Shown: piece after piece, positions 27,044 to 35,911 of the stretch | Layout of the letters: the number at the start of each line of letters is the position of its first letter | Numbering within the stretch: the first letter of the stretch is position 1 | Assembly: GCA_019634695.1 (NCBI GenBank) | Contig: JAHCAW010000003.1 | Span: 67,397-131,396, forward strand | DNA: 64,000 bases | Direction of reading: 5' to 3' | From: Candidatus Sumerlaeia bacterium | Lineage (GTDB): Bacteria > Sumerlaeota > Sumerlaeia > SLMS01 > JAHLLQ01 | Made by a program: the position numbers and the translations under genes | The notes under the pieces: model-generated | Databases searched by the model: none | What the model saw: only the letters and a program-made list of their open reading frames with translations | Told to the model about the DNA's origin: nothing

Positions 27044-28017
27044 CGCGCACTGCCCGCTACAAGCCCCCCGCCTTCGTGCAGGTCGACGTGGATGGCCTGT
27101 GGGCCGTGCGCGCGTGCTACGACCGACCCGTCGGTGACGCCTTCGAGCGCGATCCCGTTTGGGAGGAGGGCGTGCCCGCGTTCCAGCGCCTCTTCGCGCA
27201 ACTGGGCCTCGCGGCGAGCTTCTTCGTCGTCGGGCGCGACCTCGAAGTTGCCGCCAAGCGCGAGGCTGCCCGCGCACTCGCCGACGCCGGCCACGAGATC
27301 GCCAATCATTCGTGGTCGCACACCATCGGCATCACGCGCCTGCCCGCGCGGGAACTGTTCGAGGAAGTCGCGCGGACGCATGCCGCGATTTGCAACGCCG
27401 GTCTGCCGACGCCCGTCGGATTTCGCGCGCCGGGCTACGATGTGGACGAGCGCGTGCATGCGGCGCTGCGCCGCCTGGGCTATCGCTACGATGCCTCGAT
27501 GCTGCCGACGCGCGTGGCGCCGTTGCTGCGACTGGCCGACGCCTGGCTGGCGCGTCGCTGGCGACCGGGCCGCCGGCAGTTCGGGTGCCTCGCGCATGCC
27601 CGGGCACCGCGCGTTCCGTACTTCCCGCAACGCGAGGCGATCCACCGACGCGACCCCGCGCCGCGCACCAGCGGCCTGCTCGAACTGCCCGTCGCGACGA
27701 TTGGTCCGTGGCGCCTGCCGCTCACCGCTTCTCTCGTCTTCGCGCTCGGCGCCGATCGCGTGATCGAACGCCTGCGGCACGACCTGTATCGCCGACGCCC
27801 GATCCTGTTTCTCCTGCATGGCATCGACCTGGTCGACTGTCGCCAACCGATCGTCTTCGGGGGACGCCGCAGCCCCATCGCGGGCTTCGACCGCTCCGCC
27901 GACGAGAAGCAGCGCGCGCTCGAATCGGTCCTGCGCTTCCTGCTCGAGCATCATGACGTCGTCCGCGCCGACCAATGGGTCGCGCGCTATATTCCGCCCC
28001 CGGAGGGCTCACGATGA
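27040..28017 (+). CDS. Polysaccharide deacetylase (NodB homology)
   Basis: 325 residues. Start ATG 27040 overlaps the YfhO stop (ATGA). NodB motifs: VDVDG near residue 15 (metal Asp), EIANHSWSH (metal-binding His pair), and GFRAPGYDVDE (catalytic Arg region); the C-terminal FLLHGIDLVD corresponds to the last histidine motif. This enzyme removes acetyl groups from N-acetylated sugars in peptidoglycan or exopolysaccharide. There is no signal peptide at this start, which leaves the compartment open. The frame overlaps the next gene by another ATGA, so three genes in a row are probably translationally coupled. Confidence 0.85.
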   Translation: MTRTARYKPPAFVQVDVDGLWAVRACYDRPVGDAFERDPVWEEGVPAFQRLFAQLGLAASFFVVGRDLEVAAKREAARALADAGHEIANHSWSHTIGITRLPARELFEEVARTHAAICNAGLPTPVGFRAPGYDVDERVHAALRRLGYRYDASMLPTRVAPLLRLADAWLARRWRPGRRQFGCLAHARAPRVPYFPQREAIHRRDPAPRTSGLLELPVATIGPWRLPLTASLVFALGADRVIERLRHDLYRRRPILFLLHGIDLVDCRQPIVFGGRRSPIAGFDRSADEKQRALESVLRFLLEHHDVVRADQWVARYIPPPEGSR

Positions 28018-29408
28018 AGCACCTGTTCGTTATCCTCTTTCTGCTCGTGGCACTGGTCGTTCCCGCGCAGGATCGCTCGCTGGGCGAGCGCCTGATCGAT
28101 GCCATCGACGGCGACATCGCCACCGCGCGCACGTTCGTCGGAGTGCTCGTCACCGAGGCCGACACGGGCCGCGAGCTGTTCGCCCGCTTCGAGCATCGCC
28201 TCTTCACGCCAGCCTCCAACGCCAAGCTCTACACCTCCGCCGCGGCGCTCGACACGTGGGGACCGGACCATCGCTTCCGCACCGAGTTGCTTGCGCGCGG
28301 CACGCTTGCCGAGGACGGCACGCTCAACGGCGACCTCGTGCTCGTCGGCGGGGGAGACCCCGTGCTGCGCAGCGAGCACCTGCGCGCGCTGGCGGCGCGG
28401 GTTCCGGCCGAACTCGGCATCCGTGCCGTCGCGGGCCGCGTCGTGATCGACGATTCGCTCTACGCGCCGCGCCTCAAGGGACCGGGCTGGATGTGGGACG
28501 ACGAACCCGACGCGTATCAGATGAGCGTGACGGCGCTGATGCTGGACTACAACGTGCTGACGGTGCGGCTGTTCGAGCACGAGGGCCGTGTGGCGTCGCG
28601 CCTGGACCCGGCCGCGGACATGCCGCCGATCGTCAACGCGATGCGCGACCTGCGCGCCGCCAACGTCACGCGCGAGCCCTTCACCGACGTCATCCTCGTG
28701 CGCCCCGCCGCCGGCGAAGCGCCTTTCCAGCCCACCAGCGTCAATCTGACGATGCACCAGCCCTCGCCCTGGATCGCGTCGGTGTTCACGCGGATGCTGG
28801 CCGATGCCGGTGTGGTCGTGCATGGCCATGCGATTCCAACGGGCGACGCGGCCCCGATCGCGCGCCTCGCGCATGACTCCGCGCCGTTGCGCGAGATTCT
28901 GGCGCTGTTCAACAAGCCGAGCGAGAATGCAATCGGCGAGATGCTGCTGCACAATCTGGCGGTGCATCGCGGCACGGTGCCGGCAACTTGGAGCGCCGGC
29001 GAAGCTGCTCTGCGCGACTGGTTGGTCGGCACGGCCGGGCTCGAGGCGGACTCGTTCCGCATCGCGGACGGCTCGGGGCTGACGCGCTACAGCCAAATCA
29101 CGCCGGCCGGCACGGTAACGCTGCTGACGCACATGTGGAACCATCCGCACCGCGTAGCCTACTTGGAGTCATTGCCCGTCGGCGGCGTCGACGGGTCGAT
29201 GCGCGGGCGCCTGGTGAACACCCCTGCGCAGGCGCGCGTCTTCGCCAAGACGGGCACGATGGGCGGTGTCTCGTCGCTCTCGGGCTACGTGCAGACGACC
29301 GACGGCAAGTGGCGCATCTTTTCGATCCTGACGAACGGCTTCGTCGGCTCCTCGCGTCCGGCGCGGGACTTGCAGGACCGCATTTGCGTGGAGCTGGTCC
29401 AACCGTAG
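28014..29408 (+). CDS. dacB: D-alanyl-D-alanine carboxypeptidase/endopeptidase (PBP4, peptidase S13)
   Basis: 464 residues with a signal peptide (KHLFVILFLLVALVVPAQ). Active-site motifs of the S13 penicillin-binding proteins: S68-N-A-K71 in TPASNAKLYTS, S303-E-N305 in NKPSENAIG, and K412-T-G in FAKTGTMGG. It trims or cleaves peptidoglycan peptides in the periplasm. The start ATG overlaps the deacetylase stop, and CGGAGGG lies about 10 bases upstream. The long inserted domain between the first two motifs is present, as usual for class C low-molecular-mass PBPs. Confidence 0.94.
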   Translation: MKHLFVILFLLVALVVPAQDRSLGERLIDAIDGDIATARTFVGVLVTEADTGRELFARFEHRLFTPASNAKLYTSAAALDTWGPDHRFRTELLARGTLAEDGTLNGDLVLVGGGDPVLRSEHLRALAARVPAELGIRAVAGRVVIDDSLYAPRLKGPGWMWDDEPDAYQMSVTALMLDYNVLTVRLFEHEGRVASRLDPAADMPPIVNAMRDLRAANVTREPFTDVILVRPAAGEAPFQPTSVNLTMHQPSPWIASVFTRMLADAGVVVHGHAIPTGDAAPIARLAHDSAPLREILALFNKPSENAIGEMLLHNLAVHRGTVPATWSAGEAALRDWLVGTAGLEADSFRIADGSGLTRYSQITPAGTVTLLTHMWNHPHRVAYLESLPVGGVDGSMRGRLVNTPAQARVFAKTGTMGGVSSLSGYVQTTDGKWRIFSILTNGFVGSSRPARDLQDRICVELVQP

Positions 29409-29424
29409 TTTCGCGGAAGCCGCA

Positions 29425-30249
29425 GTGCTGCCCTCCTGGCCGATCTCCCTGCGCGAGTCTTTCGACACCACGAATCCGTGGGTGGTGCGGTTGACGGGGC
29501 TCGCGCGCGGGCGGAGTTCCTTCTTGGGCCTGCCGGGATTTCTGGCGCTCGGTGTGGCGTTGTTCGTCGTGCTTGGCGCGTTGGCGTCCGGCACGCGGGA
29601 CGAAACCACGCTGCTGCTGATCGGCGGGCCGGCGTACCTGCTACTGGTCGCGCTGGCGTTTCTGGCGCCGGCCTTCGGTGCGAGCACCCGTAATCGGATC
29701 GACGGCGACCCCGCGCTGGCCGAGAGCCTGGCGACGCCCCTGCCGGACCGCGCCTATGTCGCGGCCATGCACGGCCGGATCGCGATGCTGTCGGTGTGCG
29801 GGTTCGTTGTCTTCGGCATCGCCGCCGGCGCGGTCTGCCTCGCCACGCTGCGGGTTTCCTCCGTTCACCTGCCCGCGGATTCCGTGGTCGGATTTCGCCG
29901 CGCGGTCGTGATCGCGATTCTGATCCTGTCGGCGAACTACGCGGCCGGAATCCTGCTGCACGCCACGTTGTTGGCGAACGTCTGCCAGAAGGCGCCCAAG
30001 GCGCGGCTCAAGGGCGGAGCCCTGACCGCGGTCATCCTGATCGTGATGTCCGCGCTGCTGGTCGGTCGCCTTGCCTTCTACCTGATGGTGCTGGAGGCGT
30101 TCTCGCAAGGCATGAAGGGGTTGCTCGTGATTCCGTGCGTGCTCGACGGGTTGCTGGGCGTGACGCGTCTGGCGTGGGCCCATTGCCTGTGGGCGAGGAT
30201 GCTGGCGCACGCCATGAACGAGACGCGCCCGCATCTGGGCCTTGGCTGA
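29425..30249 (+). CDS. Integral membrane protein of unknown function
   Basis: 274 residues from GTG 29425; not recognised. Hydrophobic segments at roughly residues 32-52, 65-80, 115-140, 155-180, 195-220 and 225-250, with a cytoplasmic N-terminus (SLRESFDTTNPWVVR) and internal loops containing basic clusters (QKAPKARLKGG). It follows dacB by 16 bases, so it belongs to the envelope gene run, but no domain points to a role. It may be an ABC-type permease-like or purely structural membrane protein. Confidence 0.5.
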   Translation: MLPSWPISLRESFDTTNPWVVRLTGLARGRSSFLGLPGFLALGVALFVVLGALASGTRDETTLLLIGGPAYLLLVALAFLAPAFGASTRNRIDGDPALAESLATPLPDRAYVAAMHGRIAMLSVCGFVVFGIAAGAVCLATLRVSSVHLPADSVVGFRRAVVIAILILSANYAAGILLHATLLANVCQKAPKARLKGGALTAVILIVMSALLVGRLAFYLMVLEAFSQGMKGLLVIPCVLDGLLGVTRLAWAHCLWARMLAHAMNETRPHLGLG

Positions 30250-30260
30250 ATCCCGCGCGT

Positions 30261-30315
30261 CATCCGACGGATCGGACAGATCCGACCGATTGGTCGAAGC
30301 CGTCCGATTCGGCGA
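30261..30315. repeat. GGATCGG/CCGATCC-type intergenic repeat
   Basis: Between two converging genes (stops at 30249 and 30325). The stretch repeats ATCCGAC, GGATCGG, ATCCGACCGATTGG and GTCCGATTCGG, with GGATC/GATCC and ATCGG/CCGAT inverted pairs. The same kind of sequence recurs at 45358-45402, which argues against chance. It could be a bidirectional terminator or a REP-like element. Confidence 0.5.
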
Positions 30316-30324
30316 GGCCGGCGC

Positions 30325-32595
30325 CTACTCGTAGTGCTGCCAATGCCGGCTGGCGGCGGGTGGTTGCATCTCGTCGATCCAGGCGCGAATCAGCGCGACG
30401 CCTTCGTCGTCGATCTTGCTGCTGGCCAGCGGCGGCATGCGGGTGGCCGGATCGGTCGATTCCATCCGCGAGAGCAGCACTGAGAACTGGGGCACTCCCG
30501 GAAAGACGATGCGCGGGTCTTCGATGCCGAGATCGCCGCGCGTGGGCAGGACGTCGATCGCGTGGAGGTCGTCGGCCTCCCAGCGGAAGTCGAGATCGGT
30601 CGGCGCCGGCGCGCCCGGGCGATGACACATCGAGCAGTTCGAGGCAAGATAGGCGCGTGCGCGTTCCGCCAAGCCGGCGCTGGTGTCGCGGAAGTCGGGC
30701 ATCGCGGGCAGTTCCGACGGGTTTCCCGGATAGGAGGACGAGAAGAGGCCGACGTAGCCAAAGGAGGCGAGTTGATTCGCCGTCACGCCGCTTGTTGGGT
30801 ATTGAAAGTCGTGGTTCAGCGAGGGAGTGGCGAGTCCGAGGACGTGGCCGGCCGCGGCGGTATGGCAGGCGTTGCAGTCCGTGCGGCTGGGGTAATACCA
30901 GGCGTAGTTATACGGATTCCCTTCCGCGTCGATGCGCGTGAACGGACGCGACTTGCTGTCGGGGAGCAGCAGGGCGTCGGTCTCCTCCTCGTTCCACTCG
31001 TAGGAGAAGCCGTGCCAGGTGCCGCTGCGCCGATAGAGCAGGCGCGTCTCGATGCGCTGGAGCGTGTCGAGCGGGAGTCGGTCGTCCAGCGGCAGGCTGA
31101 AGTTCTTGATGAGGATCGTCCCATTCGGGAATCCCCAGGCATCCTGCGGCGTCCAGTTGATTGTTGCGAGTCCCGGGATCGCCAAGTAGCGTTCCTTGAT
31201 CGTGCCGTCGGACCAGAGTTGGGAGGCGGGTTCGTAGGGATAGACGCCGGCGACCGTGTGTCCGAGCCCCTGCGCGGCGGTCAGCAGTGCGGGATGATCG
31301 CTGAGTCGTCGCGGGAAGGAGTCGACTCCGCTGTTGCTCGTCGGGCGCAGCACATGGATACCGTTGTCGGCGGCAAAGCCTTGCAGCAGGTAGACCTCGC
31401 CCGTCGAGTCCTCGCCCATCGAGGCGATCATGAAGCCAACGCCGCTGTGCACCTGGAACTGTTGCCACTCGCCCTGCTGGCGTCGGAGTCCGTAGACCTG
31501 TCCCTGGATTTCCGCGAAGAGGAAGACGCCGAAGAGGCCGGGGATGCTGTCGCCGTGATAGGTCGTGCCGGTCGAGACGGCGTCGAATCCGCCGGAGTGC
31601 GCATAGCCGGCGATCGGGGGTTCGTGCTGGATCGAGGCGCAGCCGACGGCATTGTGGCAGATGGTGTTCTCGAAGTAGGGCCAGCCATAATTGCGGCCTG
31701 GCAGGACGAGGTTGATCTCCTCGAAGCTCTCCTCGCCGACGTCGCCGAGGAGGAGGTCGCCGGTGGTTGCATCGAAGGCGAAGCGCCACGGATTGCGGAA
31801 GCCGTAGGCGTAGATTTCCTTGCGGGTAGCGGCGCCGGCGGGGCCGCCGTCGAAGAACGGATTGTCGGGCGGGATGCGGTAGTCGAGACCGGGATCGGGC
31901 GGTGAGGTGACGTCGATGCGGATGACGGTGCCCCGCAGGTTCGTCGTGTCCTGCGCCAACTCCATCGCGCCGCTCTCGCCCAGACTGGCGTAGAGCATCC
32001 CGTCGGGACCGAACCGAATCATGCCGCCCTTGTGGAACCAATGGAACTGCGGTTCCTCGATCAGGACCACTTCGGAGCCGGGATCGACGTCTGCCCCGGC
32101 AGGGTCCGAGTTGGTGAAGCGCGACAGGCGCCAGGGGTCCGACGGATTGAACAACGTGCAGCGCCCGGTCGCCGGCGTGTAGGTGATGTAGAAGTGTCCA
32201 TTCTCCGCGTAGTCGGGGTCGAAGCAGATCGAGTAGACGCCGAACTCTTGCGACGTGCAGACGAGGCCCTGCAGGTCGAGCAGGGTTTCGATGTCGCCGG
32301 GTTGGGGATCGGGGACGCGGGGGAAGACGCGGATGAGGCCGCTGCGCTGGACGGCCGCCAGGCGGTTCGAGCCGTCGGGAATCTCGACGAGCTGGACGAA
32401 CATGTCGTTGGCGCCGGCACTCAGTGCGGGGAAGACGCGCTGCACGGTCAGCGCGCCGGGAGCGGGCGCGGGCAGATCGGTCAGCAGCAGCTCGGTATTC
32501 GACTGCCTGGGAAGCTCGAGTCCCGACTGGGCCGATGCGACTGCGAACAGACCCGCAGCGGGCAACAGGACGAGAAGCGTTGCGAATCTGTCCAC
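30325..32595 (-). CDS. PQQ-dependent sugar dehydrogenase fused to diheme cytochrome c domain
   Basis: 756 residues from GTG 32595, chosen because GGAG lies 7 bases upstream; the frame runs further upstream into icd antisense. A signal peptide is visible (RFATLLVLLPAAGLFAVASA). Residues about 40-420 form a glucose/sorbosone-dehydrogenase-type beta propeller (FHKGGMIRFGPDGMLY, GFRNPWRFAFDATTG, GRNYGWPYFE). The C-terminal third (QLWSDGTIKERYLA, WGFPNGTILIKNF) resembles SO2930-family cytochromes, with heme motifs CNACH at 574 and CSMCH at 654. The protein likely oxidises a sugar in the periplasm and passes electrons through its own hemes. PQQ synthesis genes are not in the window. Confidence 0.85.
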   Translation of the reverse strand: MDRFATLLVLLPAAGLFAVASAQSGLELPRQSNTELLLTDLPAPAPGALTVQRVFPALSAGANDMFVQLVEIPDGSNRLAAVQRSGLIRVFPRVPDPQPGDIETLLDLQGLVCTSQEFGVYSICFDPDYAENGHFYITYTPATGRCTLFNPSDPWRLSRFTNSDPAGADVDPGSEVVLIEEPQFHWFHKGGMIRFGPDGMLYASLGESGAMELAQDTTNLRGTVIRIDVTSPPDPGLDYRIPPDNPFFDGGPAGAATRKEIYAYGFRNPWRFAFDATTGDLLLGDVGEESFEEINLVLPGRNYGWPYFENTICHNAVGCASIQHEPPIAGYAHSGGFDAVSTGTTYHGDSIPGLFGVFLFAEIQGQVYGLRRQQGEWQQFQVHSGVGFMIASMGEDSTGEVYLLQGFAADNGIHVLRPTSNSGVDSFPRRLSDHPALLTAAQGLGHTVAGVYPYEPASQLWSDGTIKERYLAIPGLATINWTPQDAWGFPNGTILIKNFSLPLDDRLPLDTLQRIETRLLYRRSGTWHGFSYEWNEEETDALLLPDSKSRPFTRIDAEGNPYNYAWYYPSRTDCNACHTAAAGHVLGLATPSLNHDFQYPTSGVTANQLASFGYVGLFSSSYPGNPSELPAMPDFRDTSAGLAERARAYLASNCSMCHRPGAPAPTDLDFRWEADDLHAIDVLPTRGDLGIEDPRIVFPGVPQFSVLLSRMESTDPATRMPPLASSKIDDEGVALIRAWIDEMQPPAASRHWQHYE

Positions 32596-32636
32596 GGCAC
32601 TGCTCCGGGACCGCCAGCGAACTCGAACCACGCCTG

Positions 32637-33881
<1,245 letters not shown>

Positions 33882-34036
33882 GAGGGAATCCTGGGTTTTT
33901 GGGGTTGGAATGCCGGGGGTTTGCCGCTAGGGAGGGGGGCAACTCCCCGAGTGGTCCGGGGCGACCCGGGCCCGGTTGTCTACCCCTTCGGGCGGCGGAA
34001 GCGTCAAACCGAATCCGCGCCCCGGCGAGGCGTTCC

Positions 34037-34477
34037 ATGAAGGGAATCCTCAAGTTCTCCGCGATCTTCCTGCTCGGCGTCGGGCTGTTGGGCGCGATCT
34101 ACGTGGGCCTGATCGACCCGCGACGGGTGAAGATCCAGGCGCGCAACGCGCTGTCGAACGTCGGTTCGGCGGCCGCCGGAGCGGTCTCCTCGGGGACCTC
34201 CGGCGCCGGGCGGACCAACTCGCCCGCCGTCGCCGAGGAGTGCCGCCAGAATCTGCGCCGCCTCGAGTCCGCCAAGCGCGCTCTGGCCTCGCGCGGCATG
34301 TTCGCCACCGGCAGCGTCTCCTGGGATGCCGTGCTCAAGGAACTTGGCGGCCGCCGGCCCGCCTGTCCCGCCGGGGGCACCTATCAACTCGGCACGCTCC
34401 AGCAACTGCCAACCTGTTCGATCGCCGGCGGCGGCACCGTCGACTCGCGCGACGATCATGTCATCAAGGCGTTTTGA
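34037..34477 (+). CDS. Small exported or membrane-anchored protein with pseudopilin-like C-terminal cysteine motif
   Basis: 146 residues. One N-terminal hydrophobic segment (residues 6-26, KFSAIFLLGVGLLGAIYVGL) is followed by a Gly/Ser/Ala-rich stretch and a domain ending CPAGGTYQLGTLQQLPTCSI. The CP-x-G-G-x-Y ... P-x-CS arrangement is common at the C-terminus of pseudopilins of deep-branching bacteria, where the two Cys can form a disulfide, but this protein lacks a prepilin cleavage site with Glu+5. GAGG lies about 8 bases before ATG 34037. It is divergent from icd. Role unknown. Confidence 0.55.
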   Translation: MKGILKFSAIFLLGVGLLGAIYVGLIDPRRVKIQARNALSNVGSAAAGAVSSGTSGAGRTNSPAVAEECRQNLRRLESAKRALASRGMFATGSVSWDAVLKELGGRRPACPAGGTYQLGTLQQLPTCSIAGGGTVDSRDDHVIKAF

Positions 34478-34486
34478 GGGGAGTGC

Positions 34487-34639
34487 GTGGTTCGTTCTTC
34501 GTGGTTCGTTGTTCGAAAGACACGGACGATCAGGGACCAACACGGACCGGAACGGACAAGCCTCATCACAATCAAACACGGCCCCGTTCGGGGCCGCGAA
34601 CCACAAACCACGAAGAACGAACCACGAGTAACGAACCAC
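34487..34639. repeat. Composite 7-base/10-base repeat element between convergent genes
   Basis: Left arm 34487-34514: four 7-base units (GTGGTTC, GTTCTTC, GTGGTTC, GTTGTTC). Right arm 34598-34625 carries the inverse units (GAACCAC, AAACCAC, GAAGAAC, GAACCAC) with two mismatches over 28 bases, and two extra units run to 34639. Between the arms are four 10-base CACGGACC-like units (34521-34560) and an 8-bp perfect hairpin CGGCCCCG/CGGGGCCG (34579-34596). It lies between two converging stop codons. The two unit types recur at 35434-35508, and the 7-base unit recurs at 54395-54429. Confidence 0.75.
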
Positions 34640-34648
34640 GCCCCCCCG

Positions 34649-35314
34649 CTACTTCCCCTTCTCCATCTGGGCGAGGAACTCGTTGGCCACCTCGATGGAG
34701 GCGTTCATCTCGTTGACCAGTTGGGCGACGTCGTTCTCCAACGTGCCGAGGTCGCCCTCCAGTGAGGCGATGGCCTGGGCGTTGAGGTTGTGCTTGAGAA
34801 AGAGCACGCGGTCGCGGAATGCAGCCAGCACGGGGTCGATGCGGCGCTCGACGTCGCGCATGGACGTGACCAGTTCGTTGTAGCGCTCCTTGGTCTGGCC
34901 GAGTTGGCGCTCGCTGGCGAGGCGAAGCGAAGGATCGCTGTACTGGTCCAGCTCCTTCTCCCACTCGCGGAAGAGGGCGCCGGCGACACTCTCGATGGAG
35001 TTGATGCGCTCGCCGACCTTCTTGGCCTTGGCCTCGCAGCGCTGGAACTCGGTGTTGAGCGTCCGGTACTTCTTCTCCAGGTCGCCGCCGTCGTGGCCCA
35101 CCACGGCCTGGAACTGCTCCAAGGCGCTCTCGAACTGCTCCTTCGTCTCGAGCTGCGACTGGCGGGCGTCCTGCACGCGGCTCACCAGGATATCGCGCTT
35201 CTCGTAGCCGAAGTTCTCCAGCGTGTTGTAGTACATCGAGCTGCAACCGGTGAGAACCAGCGCGGCAGCCAGCAAGCCGAGAATCCCCATCCGTCCTGCG
35301 AATCCTGGGTTCAT
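34649..35314 (-). CDS. DUF2959-family lipoprotein, coiled-coil
   Basis: 221 residues from ATG 35314, with an AGGAA-type Shine-Dalgarno. Signal peptide with lipobox LTGC near residue 23, followed by SSMYYNTLENFGYEKRDILV, which is the family signature. The rest is almost all helix with heptad character (residues about 45-215: QSQLETKEQFESALEQF, RRIDPVLAAFRDRVLFLKHNLNAQAIASLE), suggesting a long periplasmic coiled coil anchored in a membrane by the lipid. DUF2959 proteins are widespread and have no known function. The gene lies between two copies of the composite repeats. Confidence 0.8.
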   Translation of the reverse strand: MNPGFAGRMGILGLLAAALVLTGCSSMYYNTLENFGYEKRDILVSRVQDARQSQLETKEQFESALEQFQAVVGHDGGDLEKKYRTLNTEFQRCEAKAKKVGERINSIESVAGALFREWEKELDQYSDPSLRLASERQLGQTKERYNELVTSMRDVERRIDPVLAAFRDRVLFLKHNLNAQAIASLEGDLGTLENDVAQLVNEMNASIEVANEFLAQMEKGK

Positions 35315-35433
35315 CGTACGTTCCTCTCGAGCGTGCCCCTTGGCGGGGCTGGGTGGTTCGACCGCACCAAGTCGGGCAAGGTTCCCGCCTCCGGGCGGGC
35401 CGGCGCCACGGGAATTCGCCTCCCCGGCCGCTG

Positions 35434-35508
35434 CACGGACCGGCACGGACCATCACGGACCCACACGGAGCGTCGAACCACGAACCACGAACCACGAACC
35501 ACGAAAGA
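35434..35508. repeat. Composite 10-base and 7-base tandem repeats
   Basis: Four 10-base units (CACGGACCGG, CACGGACCAT, CACGGACCCA, CACGGAGCGT) at 35434-35473 are followed without gap by four exact 7-base units CGAACCA (35474-35501) and one variant. The element lies upstream of the DUF2959 lipoprotein gene and just after the stop of the cysteine-cluster gene (minus strand). The same two unit types, in the same order, occur in the element at 34521-34639. Confidence 0.8.
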
Positions 35509-35512
35509 CGCC

Positions 35513-35911
35513 CTATTGCGACATCGTCTTCTTCGCCGCCGGCTTCAGGCCGGCGGCCGCGCGCCAGCCTTCGCAGAAATCCAGGATGTTCTCCGGCCGC
35601 CACTTCATCGGGAAGTCGCGGCATTGCTGCGGCTTGCTCGCGTGCACCACGCACGTGTTGTCCTCGTTGAGGAAGATGCAGCTCTTCAGCTCGTCCTGCT
35701 TGTCGAGCAGGACGTGCGCGCGCAGCGACTTGTTCCACTTGGCGTAACGTCCCAGGAAGTCGGCGCGCTCCAGCCCCAGCACTTCGGCCATGCCGGCGAT
35801 GTCCTCCTCGGTCAGCACGACGTAGCCCTCGCCCCGGCAGCAGTTGCCGCAGCGATGGCACACGAACGGCGCGACGGGGTAGGGCCATGCGGTGTCGGCG
35901 GACTCGGTCAT
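35513..35911 (-). CDS. YkgJ-type cysteine-cluster protein
   Basis: 132 residues from ATG 35911; this start overlaps the glgA stop region by 4 bases. CHRCGNCCRGEGYV near residue 18 and CIFLNEDNTCVVHASKPQQCRDFP give the eight-cysteine pattern of the YkgJ family, annotated as zinc- or iron-chelating or Fe-S cluster-binding. The function in general is unknown; some members neighbour RNA- or flagellar-related genes. It is translationally adjacent to glgA, but no link between the two is known. Confidence 0.8.
   Translation of the reverse strand: MTESADTAWPYPVAPFVCHRCGNCCRGEGYVVLTEEDIAGMAEVLGLERADFLGRYAKWNKSLRAHVLLDKQDELKSCIFLNEDNTCVVHASKPQQCRDFPMKWRPENILDFCEGWRAAAGLKPAAKKTMSQ

Noticed and set aside
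34487..34639. CRISPR array
   Set aside because: Units are 7 and 10 bases with no unique spacers of normal length, and no cas genes are present.
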